The notes under the pieces: generated by a model
Seen by the model: only the letters and a program-made list of their open reading frames with translations
What the model was told of the DNA's origin: nothing
Database searches by the model: none
Assembly: GCA_964467615.1 (NCBI GenBank)
Contig: CAYXRK010000061.1
Span: 1-23,777, forward strand
DNA: 23,777 nt
From: CAYXRK01 sp964467615
GTDB lineage: Bacteria; Hydrogenedentota; Hydrogenedentia; Hydrogenedentales; GCA-2746185
Direction: 5' to 3'
Translations under genes and position numbers: made by a program
Shown: one piece after another, positions 1-9,200 of the stretch
Layout of the letters: every line of letters begins with the position of its first letter
Position numbering within the stretch: the first letter of the stretch is position 1

Positions 1-1
1 G

Positions 2-1696
2 GGGGCCCGCATCGATGAGACAAATTTGGATGGAGATCGGCCAATTCACGTCGCGGCCAAAAGTGGTCGAATGACGGTGGTCCGCCATCTACTCGAACGC
101 GGAGCGCAGCCTGACTCCGTGAACGGCTACGGTGACAACTTGATTGCTATCGCCGCGCTCTACAGCAATCTCGAACTGTACGAACTTGGCGTCGAACTTG
201 GCTTGCCGCAAGACACTCCCAACAAGCGAAATGAAACCGCGCTTCATCGGTCGGCGGTGCGCGGTTCTGGCCGTATTGCCGAAAAGCTACTTGATGCCGG
301 CGCGAATCCGAACGCTATAGGCGATCTGGGAAACAGTCCTCTTCATCACGCTGCGACTCAAAATAACGATGGATTGGTCCGACTATTGCTCTCCGCAGAC
401 GCCGACCCGAACATCGTGAACGAAGCGGGAAATACACCTCTACTCCTTGCGGCCGATGCGGGAAACGAACCAATGATCTCTGCGCTGCTCGCGGCGGGGG
501 CGGACGCGGACGCCGCGGATCCACAGGGCGTGGTTCCGCTCCTGCACGCACTTACCAATGGCCACGATGGCGCCGCACTTTTGCTGGCCCAACGCACAGA
601 ACATCTCGACAGCCCGGACACGGAAAATCGGACCGCGCTGCATTGGGCGTGTGCGGACGGCCAAGTCGAACTGGTCCGCCTTCTGCTGACGCGCGGTGTA
701 GACCCCAATTTTCGAGAAGGGTCCCATGGCAACACGGCCCTTTATAGTGCCGTGGGGGGATCATCGGACGAGGTGACCAATTTGCTGTTAGACGCCGGTG
801 CGGATACTGATGCTCGAAATTCGGATGGCGCCGCTCCTATCCACGCTGCGGCAATGACGGGCAATGCGCCCGTCGTGGCTGTACTCGTGTCGAGGGGCGC
901 CGATCCGAACGCGTATGTCTATCGCTCGCTCTGGACTCCGCTCCATCTAGCTGCGTCAATCAATTCCAGCGAGACTGTAAAAAGGCTCCTCGATGCGGGC
1001 GCCGACGTCAACGCGCGGGATGCCCGAGGTTGGACGCCCCTGCATGTTGCGGCATTCTTCGGTTACGGGGACCTGGCCGAAGCCCTGATACTCGGTGGGG
1101 CCGACACTAAGACTGCGGCATACGACGGAGAAACCGCGCAACAGGTAGCGGCGAATCATCATCATACGGAGGTCTCCGAGATGATCGCGCTCGCTAAGGC
1201 GCCCTCCCTCGCCTCGGAAGAGGTGACCAGAGTTGCGATAGCGACACGACCCGCCCACCTCGTCGACCGTCGTTTGCGCGCGGCGTTGGCAATCGACGCC
1301 AACACGCTTTCGTTGCTCCATTCAGCCGCTGAGGGGGGGGCACTGGCACTCATCGACGAACTCGTCACTCGGAGGGGCTTGCCGGTAGATCTCCGCGACG
1401 CCTCGTCACGCACGCCCCTACAAGTTGCCTCGGAGAGCGGAACCCTGGGCAGTCTTGAGGCACTGCTGAGTCTCGGCGCGAAAATAGATGACCAGGGTAA
1501 TCCCGCGCGTTGGAGCGCTTTGCACTTCGCCGCCTCCGCGGGCCAGACCCGGGCGGCATCCGCCCTCCTCGCGCGGGGGGCAGACTCGCGCCTTCGTGAT
1601 GCGTTGGGACGTACCCCAGCCGACGTTGCCGAAACGTCTGGCCGCCCGCAACTCGCTGACTTGTTGCGACAAACCGGATTGGCTGGCGCAAGCTAA
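2..1696 (+). CDS. Ankyrin-repeat protein, 5' end outside the window
   Basis: The protein is a near-continuous stack of about 16 ankyrin repeats. The recurring core is G-x-T/S-P/A-L-H-x-A-A followed by LLxxGADPN, for example TPLHLAA, TPLHVAA and ALHFAA. A less regular linker of about 45 residues, lying between the TPLHVAA repeat group and the last four repeats, interrupts the array. A TTG at 26 could be taken as the start, but the frame is open to base 2 and the upstream residues (GARIDETN) complete the preceding repeat. The gene therefore continues beyond the left edge, and any start inside the window is an artefact. No signal peptide or catalytic domain is visible in the part seen. Ankyrin stacks bind proteins; the partner is unknown. 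It ends 42 bp before the sugar transferase on the same strand, so co-transcription is possible but not shown. Confidence 0.9.
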   Translation, partial: GARIDETNLDGDRPIHVAAKSGRMTVVRHLLERGAQPDSVNGYGDNLIAIAALYSNLELYELGVELGLPQDTPNKRNETALHRSAVRGSGRIAEKLLDAGANPNAIGDLGNSPLHHAATQNNDGLVRLLLSADADPNIVNEAGNTPLLLAADAGNEPMISALLAAGADADAADPQGVVPLLHALTNGHDGAALLLAQRTEHLDSPDTENRTALHWACADGQVELVRLLLTRGVDPNFREGSHGNTALYSAVGGSSDEVTNLLLDAGADTDARNSDGAAPIHAAAMTGNAPVVAVLVSRGADPNAYVYRSLWTPLHLAASINSSETVKRLLDAGADVNARDARGWTPLHVAAFFGYGDLAEALILGGADTKTAAYDGETAQQVAANHHHTEVSEMIALAKAPSLASEEVTRVAIATRPAHLVDRRLRAALAIDANTLSLLHSAAEGGALALIDELVTRRGLPVDLRDASSRTPLQVASESGTLGSLEALLSLGAKIDDQGNPARWSALHFAASAGQTRAASALLARGADSRLRDALGRTPADVAETSGRPQLADLLRQTGLAGAS

Positions 1697-1735
1697 CTTT
1701 CGTGCAGGCACCCACGAAGATTCGTTCGCGGTCAT

Positions 1736-1764
1736 TCGATGACTTTTGCAATCCTAGGTATAAT
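1736..1764 (+). promoter_or_regulatory. Possible promoter inside the annotated 5' end of the sugar transferase
   Basis: A perfect TATAAT lies at 1759-1764. At 17-bp spacing the -35 position holds TCGATG (1736-1741), only 3 of 6 matches to TTGACA. If used, transcription would start near 1771, downstream of the ATG at 1739, which would favour the in-frame GTG at 1793. Confidence 0.35.
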
Positions 1765-3382
1765 TCCTTGCGCATTGCCGATCATCGACAATGTGTCGAT
1801 TGAGTCAGCAACGACCGTCCATCTCGACGGTACCGCATCCCGGGGGGTTCGTACTCTGAACGCGCGCACACAAAACCTGACCGCTGCCTATCAGGCTGCG
1901 GGGCGGTCCCGTGTTCCGCCGCTCTCTCAAGTGTTTTCCATCGGTGTCGTATTATGCGCGGCCGACATCCTTTTTACCGGCGCCAGCCTATTCTTGGCGT
2001 TTCAGATTAAGTTCCGTTTGCACAGGTTCTGGGACTTTGAGCGTACGTGGCACGCGGTCGACTTCCAACCCTACCTGCAACTGATGGTGTTCGCCATCAT
2101 CGTCCGGCTCATGTGCTTCTTTGCGTTCGGCATCTACCGCAACGACAGTCTCGGCCGGCAACCCTCGGACACGGCGTTTCAGGTCTTCAAGGCAGTCACG
2201 CTCGGTACTGCGCTCATCATAATCGTTTCCTACTTAGGCGTGGTCCAATACCAGACCTTTTTGGAAATGCGCGAGTTTTCGTACTCGCGCCAAGTCCTCG
2301 CATACGACTACGCAATGAACCTCGCACTGGTTGGCGGGGCCCACGTAATCGCCGTCGCCAGCCGCAGGGCACTACGCCGCCGGGGAATCGGATTGCGATC
2401 CGTTGCTGTCCAAGGAACCGGCGACACTGCCCGTGCTCTGCTCGCCGAGTTCGCCAATCACCCTGAACTCGGTTATCGCGCCGCCGGTTTCCTGGACGAC
2501 CAAGGTCCTCCAAAGACGATTGAAGTCGGCAAGCGTCGGTTTCAGGCGCTCGGCAGTTCGAGCGATCTCCTTTCGATAATTAACGAACACGAGATTCACG
2601 AGTTGGTGATCACCGATCCCGCTTCGCTCAAGCGGGAAATGGTCGAATTGGTAGACGAGGCCCACAAAGTCGAAGTGGTCGTCAAGCTCGTTCCCGACTT
2701 GTACGGCATATTGCTCCGGCGGCACGCGATCGAAGAACTGGCCGGTATGCCGGTGGTGCAGGTGAACGAGGTCGCCATCGTCGGCCTCGCGCGCATCCTG
2801 AAGCGGGCCGAAGATGTTCTCGTATCGTCTCTGCTTCTACTCGTGTTCGCGCCCCTTATGGCTTTCGCCGCTGTCGCAATAAAAATCGACAGCCCCGGCC
2901 CGGTCTTCTTTCGCCAACGCAGAATCGGAAAGAGCGGACGGCATTTCGGGATGCATAAATTCCGCTCCATGTACGTCGATGCCGAAGACCGGCGCAAGGA
3001 CCTCGAAGCGTTAAACGAATCGGACGGTCCGCTGTTCAAAATGCGCAATGACCCGCGGGTCACCCAGGTAGGACGAATCATCCGAAGGCTTTCGATCGAC
3101 GAACTGCCCCAGTTCTTTAACGTACTCAAAGGAGAAATGAGCCTCGTCGGCCCGCGCCCGCTTCCTATCAGCGACGTGCATGCACCGGACCAATGGGAAC
3201 AACGCCGCTTCTCCGCCGTCCCCGGAATCACCGGTCTGTGGCAAGTCAACCGCATCGCCCACACCGCCGAGGAAATGCTCAAATGGGACCTCTATTACAT
3301 CGAAAACTGGTCGCTCTGGCTGGATCTCCAGACCCTCCTCAAAACGGTCGGCGTCGTCATAAGCGGCCGCGGCGCATACTGA
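1739..3382 (+). CDS. Exopolysaccharide polyprenyl-phosphate sugar-1-phosphate transferase (WcaJ/WbaP type)
   Basis: This is a membrane enzyme that moves a sugar-1-phosphate from a nucleotide sugar onto undecaprenyl phosphate, the first step of exopolysaccharide or O-antigen synthesis. Hydrophobic segments lie near residues 66-90, 112-133, 151-170 and 190-208. A Rossmann-like domain follows (about 218-340), with GTGDTARALL as its nucleotide-binding-like turn. A further membrane helix (359-382) precedes the bacterial sugar transferase domain. That domain carries DSPGPVFFRQRRIG, KFRSM (407-411), DELPQ (454-458) and MSLVGPRPLP (467-476), all family hallmarks. At 547 aa the length is normal or slightly long. 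The first 60 residues look unlike the family, and a perfect TATAAT sits inside them, so a GTG at 1793 is an alternative start. Which sugar is transferred cannot be read from sequence. Confidence 0.92.
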   Translation: MTFAILGIIPCALPIIDNVSIESATTVHLDGTASRGVRTLNARTQNLTAAYQAAGRSRVPPLSQVFSIGVVLCAADILFTGASLFLAFQIKFRLHRFWDFERTWHAVDFQPYLQLMVFAIIVRLMCFFAFGIYRNDSLGRQPSDTAFQVFKAVTLGTALIIIVSYLGVVQYQTFLEMREFSYSRQVLAYDYAMNLALVGGAHVIAVASRRALRRRGIGLRSVAVQGTGDTARALLAEFANHPELGYRAAGFLDDQGPPKTIEVGKRRFQALGSSSDLLSIINEHEIHELVITDPASLKREMVELVDEAHKVEVVVKLVPDLYGILLRRHAIEELAGMPVVQVNEVAIVGLARILKRAEDVLVSSLLLLVFAPLMAFAAVAIKIDSPGPVFFRQRRIGKSGRHFGMHKFRSMYVDAEDRRKDLEALNESDGPLFKMRNDPRVTQVGRIIRRLSIDELPQFFNVLKGEMSLVGPRPLPISDVHAPDQWEQRRFSAVPGITGLWQVNRIAHTAEEMLKWDLYYIENWSLWLDLQTLLKTVGVVISGRGAY

Positions 3383-3434
3383 CTCGCCCCGTCGGTTTCG
3401 TCGGCCCTGTTCTCCGGATCGTAGATTTTGGATT

Positions 3435-3455
3435 CCGAACCTTGAACTTTGAACT
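3435..3455. repeat. Short heptamer repeat, about three units
   Basis: Three consecutive 7-bp units (CCGAACC, TTGAACT, TTGAACT) follow the sugar transferase. The next bases (TG) start a fourth unit. They lie in the 120-bp spacer between the transferase and the DtxR-type gene, which otherwise holds nothing recognisable. Confidence 0.6.
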
Positions 3456-3502
3456 TGTCCCGTTGCCCCGCGTAGGATTTCCGCAGCAATGTCCGCTTCG
3501 CT

Positions 3503-3955
3503 ATGCCCACTTTTAATCCATCCAGCGGCACGCCGCACAGCACGACGCCCTCGCTCGAACAATACATCGAAGCGATTGGCGATCTGCTGACGCGCGACAA
3601 GGTGTGCAGCGTCAGCGAGATTGCGGACCAAGTGCAGGTCAGCCGGCCGGCTGCGTCACGCGCCGTGCGCGAGCTGAAGGACCTCGGGTTTGTCGAGCAC
3701 AAGGCCTACGGCTACGTCGATCTCACCGCCAAGGGCCAATCGCTGGCCGATCGGCTCACGGCGCGCCACGAAGCGCTGTACGATTTTTTTCTGAACGTCC
3801 TCGGCTACAGCGCCGACTACGCCGACCAGGAAGCCTGCCGGCTAGAGCACCAGGTCAGCGACGAATTCGCCGAACGCCTTGGCAAGTTAGACGCGTTCAT
3901 CCGCGAAGACGGTTCAGTCGCCCAACGCTGGAAATCGTTCATGGCGAACGGCTGA
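3503..3955 (+). CDS. DtxR/MntR-family metal-dependent transcriptional regulator
   Basis: A 150-residue repressor-type protein with an N-terminal winged helix (about residues 17-80; recognition helix near SRPAASRAVRELKDLG) and a helical metal-binding and dimerisation domain. It has no C-terminal SH3-like domain, as in MntR and short IdeR-like members. Aligning by eye to DtxR and MntR, E23, H89, C112, E115 and H116 fall on metal-ligand positions. The stretch EACRLEHQVSDE closely follows DtxR, whose ligands there are Cys102, Glu105 and His106. The position of DtxR Met10 / MntR Asp8 is Gln20. The regulator is therefore likely to sense iron or manganese, but the metal is uncertain. No strong Shine-Dalgarno precedes the ATG. 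It is convergent with prpC, 19 bp apart; no transporter target is in the window. Confidence 0.88.
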   Translation: MPTFNPSSGTPHSTTPSLEQYIEAIGDLLTRDKVCSVSEIADQVQVSRPAASRAVRELKDLGFVEHKAYGYVDLTAKGQSLADRLTARHEALYDFFLNVLGYSADYADQEACRLEHQVSDEFAERLGKLDAFIREDGSVAQRWKSFMANG

Positions 3956-3974
3956 CTGCGCTCCCAAGCGAGAC

Positions 3975-5099
3975 CTACCGCGCCGCCAATTCCGATACGT
4001 TCCGTTCCTTCTCGCCGGTGTAAATGCTCAGCGGGCGGTAAAGCCGGTTGTCCTGCGTCTGCTCGATGAAATGCGCCGTCCAACCTGAGACGCGCGATGC
4101 CACGAACAGCGGCGTGTACAAATCGAGCGGCAGGTCGAGCAAGTAGTACGTCAACCCGCACGGATAGTCGACGTTCGGATAAATTTTCTTGTCGTTGACC
4201 ATCGGGTCCTTGATAGCGTCGTAGATGGCCATCCAGTTTTGCTGGCCTTTTTCCTCCGCGAGCATGCGCAGTTCGCGTTCGAGAATCCGCGCGCGATGGT
4301 CGCCGTTCTTGTACACGCGGTGGCCGAACCCCATGACTTTTTCTTTCTTGTCCAGCACCGTGTTGATCCACGCCGACGCTTCAGCGGCCGTCTTGAACCG
4401 CTGCAACATGTCCATCGCGGCCTCGTTCGCGCCGCCGTGCAGCGGCCCCTTGAGCGCGCCGATAGCACCGGTGACGGCCGAGACCATGTCCGACAGCGTC
4501 GAGCAAATCACGCGCGCCGCGAACGTGCTCGCGTTGAAATCGTGTTCCGCGTACAAGACCAGCGTCAGGTCGATAAGCCGCGCCGAGAGCGGGGTGGGCT
4601 CTTCGCCGTGGGCCTGATAGAGAATCTGCGCCGCATGGGAAAGCCCCGGCTTCGGCCCGAGCGGCTCTTTACCGTTAAGCAGGCGGAATCGCGCCGCGAT
4701 GATTCCCGCGATTTGCGCCGTAAGCCACAACGCACGCTCGCGCAACGCCGCCGCGTCGTCTCCGGTCGTCGGATCGAAATGCCCCGCGTACGAGACCATG
4801 CTCCGCAACACGTCCATCATCGGCGCGCCCTTCGGAATATTGCGAAGCGCGTCGATCAGTTCCTTTCGCAGCGGGCGGTACTTCGCGAGCGTCGCTTTGA
4901 CGCCTTCGAGTTCAGATTTGCTCGGCAGTTTCCCAAACAGCAGCAGGTACGCGACTTCCTCGAAGGTCGTCTTCTCCGCCAATTGTTCAATCGGATAGCC
5001 ACGATACAGCAGCACGCCCTGATCCACGCATGCGATCGCCGTCTCGCCCGCAACTACCCCCGCGAGTCCAGGGCTATACAATTTGTCGTTCCCGCTCAT
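3975..5099 (-). CDS. prpC: 2-methylcitrate synthase / citrate synthase
   Basis: This enzyme condenses propionyl-CoA (or acetyl-CoA) with oxaloacetate. Its 374 aa matches the short citrate synthase class that includes PrpC and CitZ. The catalytic triad is visible as H221 (GPLHGGANEA), H260 (GFGHRVYK) and D311 (NVDYPCG), with arginines of the RVYK, SRVSGW and NRLYRP segments as substrate ligands. AAGGGAGAGG ends 6 nt before the ATG at 5099. It lies 126 bp downstream of prpB on the same strand. That neighbourhood favours the 2-methylcitrate role, but members of this class often accept both acyl-CoAs and sequence alone does not separate them. No prpD or acnD is in the window. The 126-bp gap holds no clear gene or terminator. 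Confidence 0.93.
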   Translation of the reverse strand: MSGNDKLYSPGLAGVVAGETAIACVDQGVLLYRGYPIEQLAEKTTFEEVAYLLLFGKLPSKSELEGVKATLAKYRPLRKELIDALRNIPKGAPMMDVLRSMVSYAGHFDPTTGDDAAALRERALWLTAQIAGIIAARFRLLNGKEPLGPKPGLSHAAQILYQAHGEEPTPLSARLIDLTLVLYAEHDFNASTFAARVICSTLSDMVSAVTGAIGALKGPLHGGANEAAMDMLQRFKTAAEASAWINTVLDKKEKVMGFGHRVYKNGDHRARILERELRMLAEEKGQQNWMAIYDAIKDPMVNDKKIYPNVDYPCGLTYYLLDLPLDLYTPLFVASRVSGWTAHFIEQTQDNRLYRPLSIYTGEKERNVSELAAR

Positions 5100-5225
5100 A
5101 CTCTGCCTCTCCCTTGTTACTCACGGACGCAGCACCGCCGCGTCTCGATTCGTTACCCTGTGTTCGGCGCGATGTGTGGCCTCGATGGCTCACGCTCGTC
5201 GCCGCGTCCCGAAAGCGCTTACCAG

Positions 5226-6092
5226 TCAACGTCCCGCCGGGCCCGCTACTTTCCCGTCGTACCCAAGGAGATCGTAGAGTTCCTGCCGCGTCTGCATGCG
5301 ATCCAGCGCACTCGATTGCGTGCCCTCCGCGCGAAGTATGCCAAGGACGTCCTGCATCGCTTTCATCGCGGCACGCTGTAACGTTACCGGAAAGATCACC
5401 ATAGTGTAACCCATTTCGGCGAAATCTTCGACGCGAATGTACGGCGTCGTCCCGAATTCGGTCATATTGGCCAACAGCAGGGTATCGGTCTCGCGCGCAA
5501 ACCGCGCGAACTCCTCCGCGCTCCGCAACCCTTCCGGGAAAATAGCGTCGGCACCCGCCTCGACGTACAAGTTCGCCCGGCGCACCGCGTCGTCAAACCC
5601 GGTGACGCCGCGCGCGTCCGTGCGGGCGATCACCACAAAGTCCGAACTCGTCTTCGCGGCCACGGCGGCATCAATCTTGACCGCGAAATCGTCCGCCGGG
5701 ACAAGTTCCTTTCCCTCCAAGTGGCCGCAACGCTTCGGGAACACCTGGTCCTCAAGATGGATGCCGCTCACGCCAGCCTGCTCCAACACGCGCACCGTCC
5801 GCGCTGCGTTGTCCGCCTCGCCATAACCGGTGTCCGCGTCGGCGATGATTGGAATCGTCGTCGCCCGCGCGATCTGCGCCGAGTGCGCTTCCGACTCCGT
5901 CAACGTCATCATCCCGACGTCCGGCATGCCGCCCACTGAATTCGCGAGCACCGCGCCGGAAAGATACATTGCTTCGAAGCCCATCGACTCGATCAGCTTT
6001 GCGCTGAGCGCATTGATCGCGCCGGGCATGACCACGCAGTGGTTCGCCAACAATTCGCGGAGTTTGGCCGAGCGTTGTCCGGAAGAGATCAT
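5226..6092 (-). CDS. prpB: Methylisocitrate lyase (isocitrate lyase/PEP mutase superfamily)
   Basis: This enzyme cleaves 2-methylisocitrate to pyruvate and succinate, the last step of the methylcitrate cycle. With the ATG at 6092 it has 288 aa, normal for PrpB. The catalytic loop KRCGH is at residues 120-124. The metal-binding acids are D85 and D87 (IIADADTGYG), with E114 in HLEDQ. The substrate-side YLSGAVLANSVGGMPD segment is typical. The frame runs up to an ATG at 6191, but the extra 33 residues (GSHSVGVFRIVAAFRG) do not resemble the family. An ATG at 6104 is a second alternative. AGGA lies 12 nt before the 6092 ATG and directly abuts the 6104 ATG. It forms an apparent operon with prpC. 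Confidence 0.9.
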   Translation of the reverse strand: MISSGQRSAKLRELLANHCVVMPGAINALSAKLIESMGFEAMYLSGAVLANSVGGMPDVGMMTLTESEAHSAQIARATTIPIIADADTGYGEADNAARTVRVLEQAGVSGIHLEDQVFPKRCGHLEGKELVPADDFAVKIDAAVAAKTSSDFVVIARTDARGVTGFDDAVRRANLYVEAGADAIFPEGLRSAEEFARFARETDTLLLANMTEFGTTPYIRVEDFAEMGYTMVIFPVTLQRAAMKAMQDVLGILRAEGTQSSALDRMQTRQELYDLLGYDGKVAGPAGR

Positions 6093-6110
6093 CGAAAAAA
6101 GCATTCCTGC

Positions 6111-6125
6111 GCCGCGAAACGCGGC
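6111..6125 (-). promoter_or_regulatory. Perfect GC-rich hairpin in the prpB leader
   Basis: gccgcg-aaa-cgcggc forms a perfect 6-bp stem with a 3-nt loop just upstream of the AGGA ribosome site of prpB. It has no T-run, so it is not a terminator. It could stabilise the mRNA 5' end, affect ribosome access, or be a protein-binding palindrome. Confidence 0.5.
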
Positions 6126-6226
6126 GACTATTCTGAATACACCTACCGAATGTGATCCCGATATTCTGCCTATCTCCCTCCAAACGATCAACGAATTCTC
6201 ACGTGCTCGATGCGTTTGTCCGAGAC

Positions 6227-6255
6227 TCGGCAGACTACGTACGCTATGCTAGAAT
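6227..6255 (+). promoter_or_regulatory. Predicted extended -10 promoter for the DUF1549/DUF1553 gene
   Basis: TGCTAGAAT (6247-6255) is an extended -10 with a 5-of-6 hexamer. TCGGCA (6227-6232) lies 17 bp upstream and matches 4 of 6 bases of TTGACA. Transcription would start near 6262, giving a leader of only about 9 nt to the ATG at 6271 or about 30 nt to the ATG at 6292. Confidence 0.45.
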
Positions 6256-6270
6256 TGTCACCGGATATTT

Positions 6271-9200
6271 ATGATCGGCTGGTTTTTTTCAATGCGCTTC
6301 TCAACGTTCCTGTATGTAGGGCTTGCGTTCCCGGCGTTCGCCAGCGATTTCGCCGCCGAAGTTTATCCAGTGCTGGCGACGCGGTGTTTCGAGTGCCATG
6401 GCCCGTCCGAACAAAAATCCGACCTCCGGCTCGATAGCCGCGAGTCCGTTTTGGCGGGCGGAAAATCGGGCATTGTAGTAGTCCCCGGTAAGGCCGCCGA
6501 AAGCCGCCTGGTGACCCTCATTTCCGCCCTGGAACCCGACGTACACATGCCGCCGAAGGGCGCGGCATTGACTACGGGCGAAATCGGGCGCATTCGGGAT
6601 TGGATCGACTCGGGGGCCGCTTGGAGCGACGTGAAAATCGCTCCGGAAGACATCCGGCAGTACGCGCCGGACCACTGGAGCTTTCAACCGATCTCCGGAT
6701 TCAAGCCGCCCGCCGTCACGAAAACGGGATGGGTGCGCAGCGAAATCGACCGCTTCATCCTCGCGCGCCTTGAACGCGAAAGTATCCCGCCATCGCCCGA
6801 AACGGACCTCGTAACGCTTATGCGCCGCTTGTACCTCGACTTACTCGGCCTCCCGCCGACGCCGGAAGAGGTCGATGCCTACCTCGCGGACAAATCGCCC
6901 TACGCCTACGAGGCCCTGGTCAACCGGCTTCTCGCATCGCCGCATTTCGGCGAGCGCTGGGGGCGGCACTGGCTCGACCTCGCCCGCTACGCGGATAGCG
7001 ACGGCTTCGAGAAAGACACGCCCAGGCCGAACGCATGGCGCTACCGGCAATGGGTGATCGAGGCGCTCAATCGCGATCTGCCCTATGACCAATTTGTCAT
7101 CGAGCAACTCGCCGGCGATCTCCTCCCGAATGCCACCGTAGAGCAGCGCGTCGCCACCGGATTCCACCGGAACACCCTGACAAACCTCGAGGGAGGCGTG
7201 GATCAGGAGGAGTTTCGCGTCGAGCAGGTCATCGACCGGACGAACACGACGGCCGCGGTTTTCATGGGTTTGACGATGGGCTGCTCGCAATGCCATTCGC
7301 ACAAGTACGATCCGATCTCGCAGCGTGAATACTACGGCATGTTCGCATTCTTCAACAGCGGCATGGAGAAAGACGTGCCTGCGCCGCTCGAAGAGGAAAC
7401 GGCGCTGTACAAGCGCGACCTCGACGCCTTCAACGCGAAGACGGCGCGCGTCGAGCGCGAGATCCGCGAATACGGACCGGCGTTGAAGAAGAAGCTGCCC
7501 GAAATGGAAGCCACCTTCCACCGTGAGCTTGAGGGGTTGCAGTGGACGCTGCTTGATCCCACGGCGATGAGTTCGACCGGCGGCGCGGAATTCACGAAAC
7601 TCGAAGACGGATCGATACTGGTCGGCGGCACGAGTGCGCCGGTCGATACCTACACCATCGAAGCGCAGGTCAACGTCGAAGGCATCACGGCGTTTCGTCT
7701 CGAAGCGCTGACGCACGAGTCGCTCCCGAAAAACGGCCCAGGCCGCGCGCGCCACGGAAACTTCATCCTCTCCGAATTCCGCGTGACCGCCGCGCCGCTC
7801 AGCGGTGGTGACGCCGTACCCGTCGAGTTCGAGCGCGCGACGGCCGACCACGCCGAAGATGGCTATCCGATCGAGAAAGCGATCGACGGCGACACCGGGA
7901 CAGGCTGGAGCGCCGACGCCTGGCGCGATCTGAACGAGGACCGCCGGGCCTTGTTCATTACGAAAAACGACGTAGGATTTCCAGGCGGCTCGAAGCTCGC
8001 CTTCACGTTCGACCATCAGTACGGTGGCTCGCACGCCATCGGCCGGTTCCGGTTGTATGCGGCCTCGGGCAACCGTGAGAATCTCGACGTTTCACCCGGT
8101 GTGCTCCAGATATTGAATATCGCGCCCTTCGAGCGTACGAAGGACGAAGAAACGACCGTCTTCGATTTCTTCGGCAGACGCGACCCCGAGATGCGGGCGT
8201 TGCGCGCCGAGTTGGACGGGCTGAATGCGGCCAAGCCCGAAATCAAGACGCTCGCGCAGGTACTAGTCGAGAACCCCACGCCGCCCGAAACGAACGTCCT
8301 CGTTCGCGGCAGTTTCCTGAATAAGGGCGACGCGGTGAAGGCGCACGTCCCGGTTGCGCTGCCGCCGATCTGGCCTCGCGGCGAGTCGCCTAACCGTCTC
8401 GACCTCGCTCGTTGGCTTGTCTCGCCCGAACATCCGCTCACCGCGCGCGTCGCCGCGAACCGCGTGTGGGAACACCTCTTCGGCCGGGGAATCGTCGAAA
8501 CGAGCGAAGATTTCGGCACGCGCGGCACGCCGCCCTCGCACCCCGAATTGCTCGATTGGCTCGCCACCGAATACATGAAGCGCGGCTGGAGCACGAAGGC
8601 GATGATCAAACTCGTCGTCAACTCCTCCGCGTACCGGCAATCATCGGCCATGCGCGCGGACCTCGCCGAGCGCGACCCCGAGAACGTCCTCCTTGCGCGG
8701 CAGAACCGTTTCCGGGCCGAGGGTGAAATCGTGCGCGATCTGTCGCTCGCGGCGTCGGGCCTTTTGAATCCCACCATCGGCGGCCCGAGCGTGCGACCGC
8801 CGCTTCCCGAAGGCGTGCGCGAACTCGGATACGCAAATTCCATTCCCTGGGACGCCGACACCGGCGCGGAAAAATACCGCCGCGGCCTCTACATCCATTT
8901 CCAGCGCACGGTCCCGTTTCCGATGTTGATGACCTTCGATTGCCCAAACTCGAATACGACCGCCATTCGCCGTTCACGTTCCGACACCCCGCTCCAGGCG
9001 CTCACGCTGCTAAACGATTCGACCTTCTTTGAGTGCGCCCAGGCGCTCGGCACACGCCTGGCCGGGGACACGGAAAAGCCGTTCGATGAGCGGCTGCGCG
9101 AAGTATTCCGGGCCTGTCTCGCGCGTGAACCGCAACCCCGCGAGATCGAAACGCTGACCGCGCTCTGGAACGATCAAAAATCCCTCTTCACCCAACACCC

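Noticed and set aside
4239..5381. Long plus-strand frame of 380 codons opposite prpC
   Set aside because: It is Arg-rich, has no recognisable motif and lies antisense to a citrate synthase with intact catalytic residues; a GC-rich shadow frame.
6841..8034. Minus-strand frame of 397 codons inside the DUF1549/DUF1553 gene
   Set aside because: It is antisense to a gene with clear domains and has the Arg/Val-rich composition of a shadow frame.
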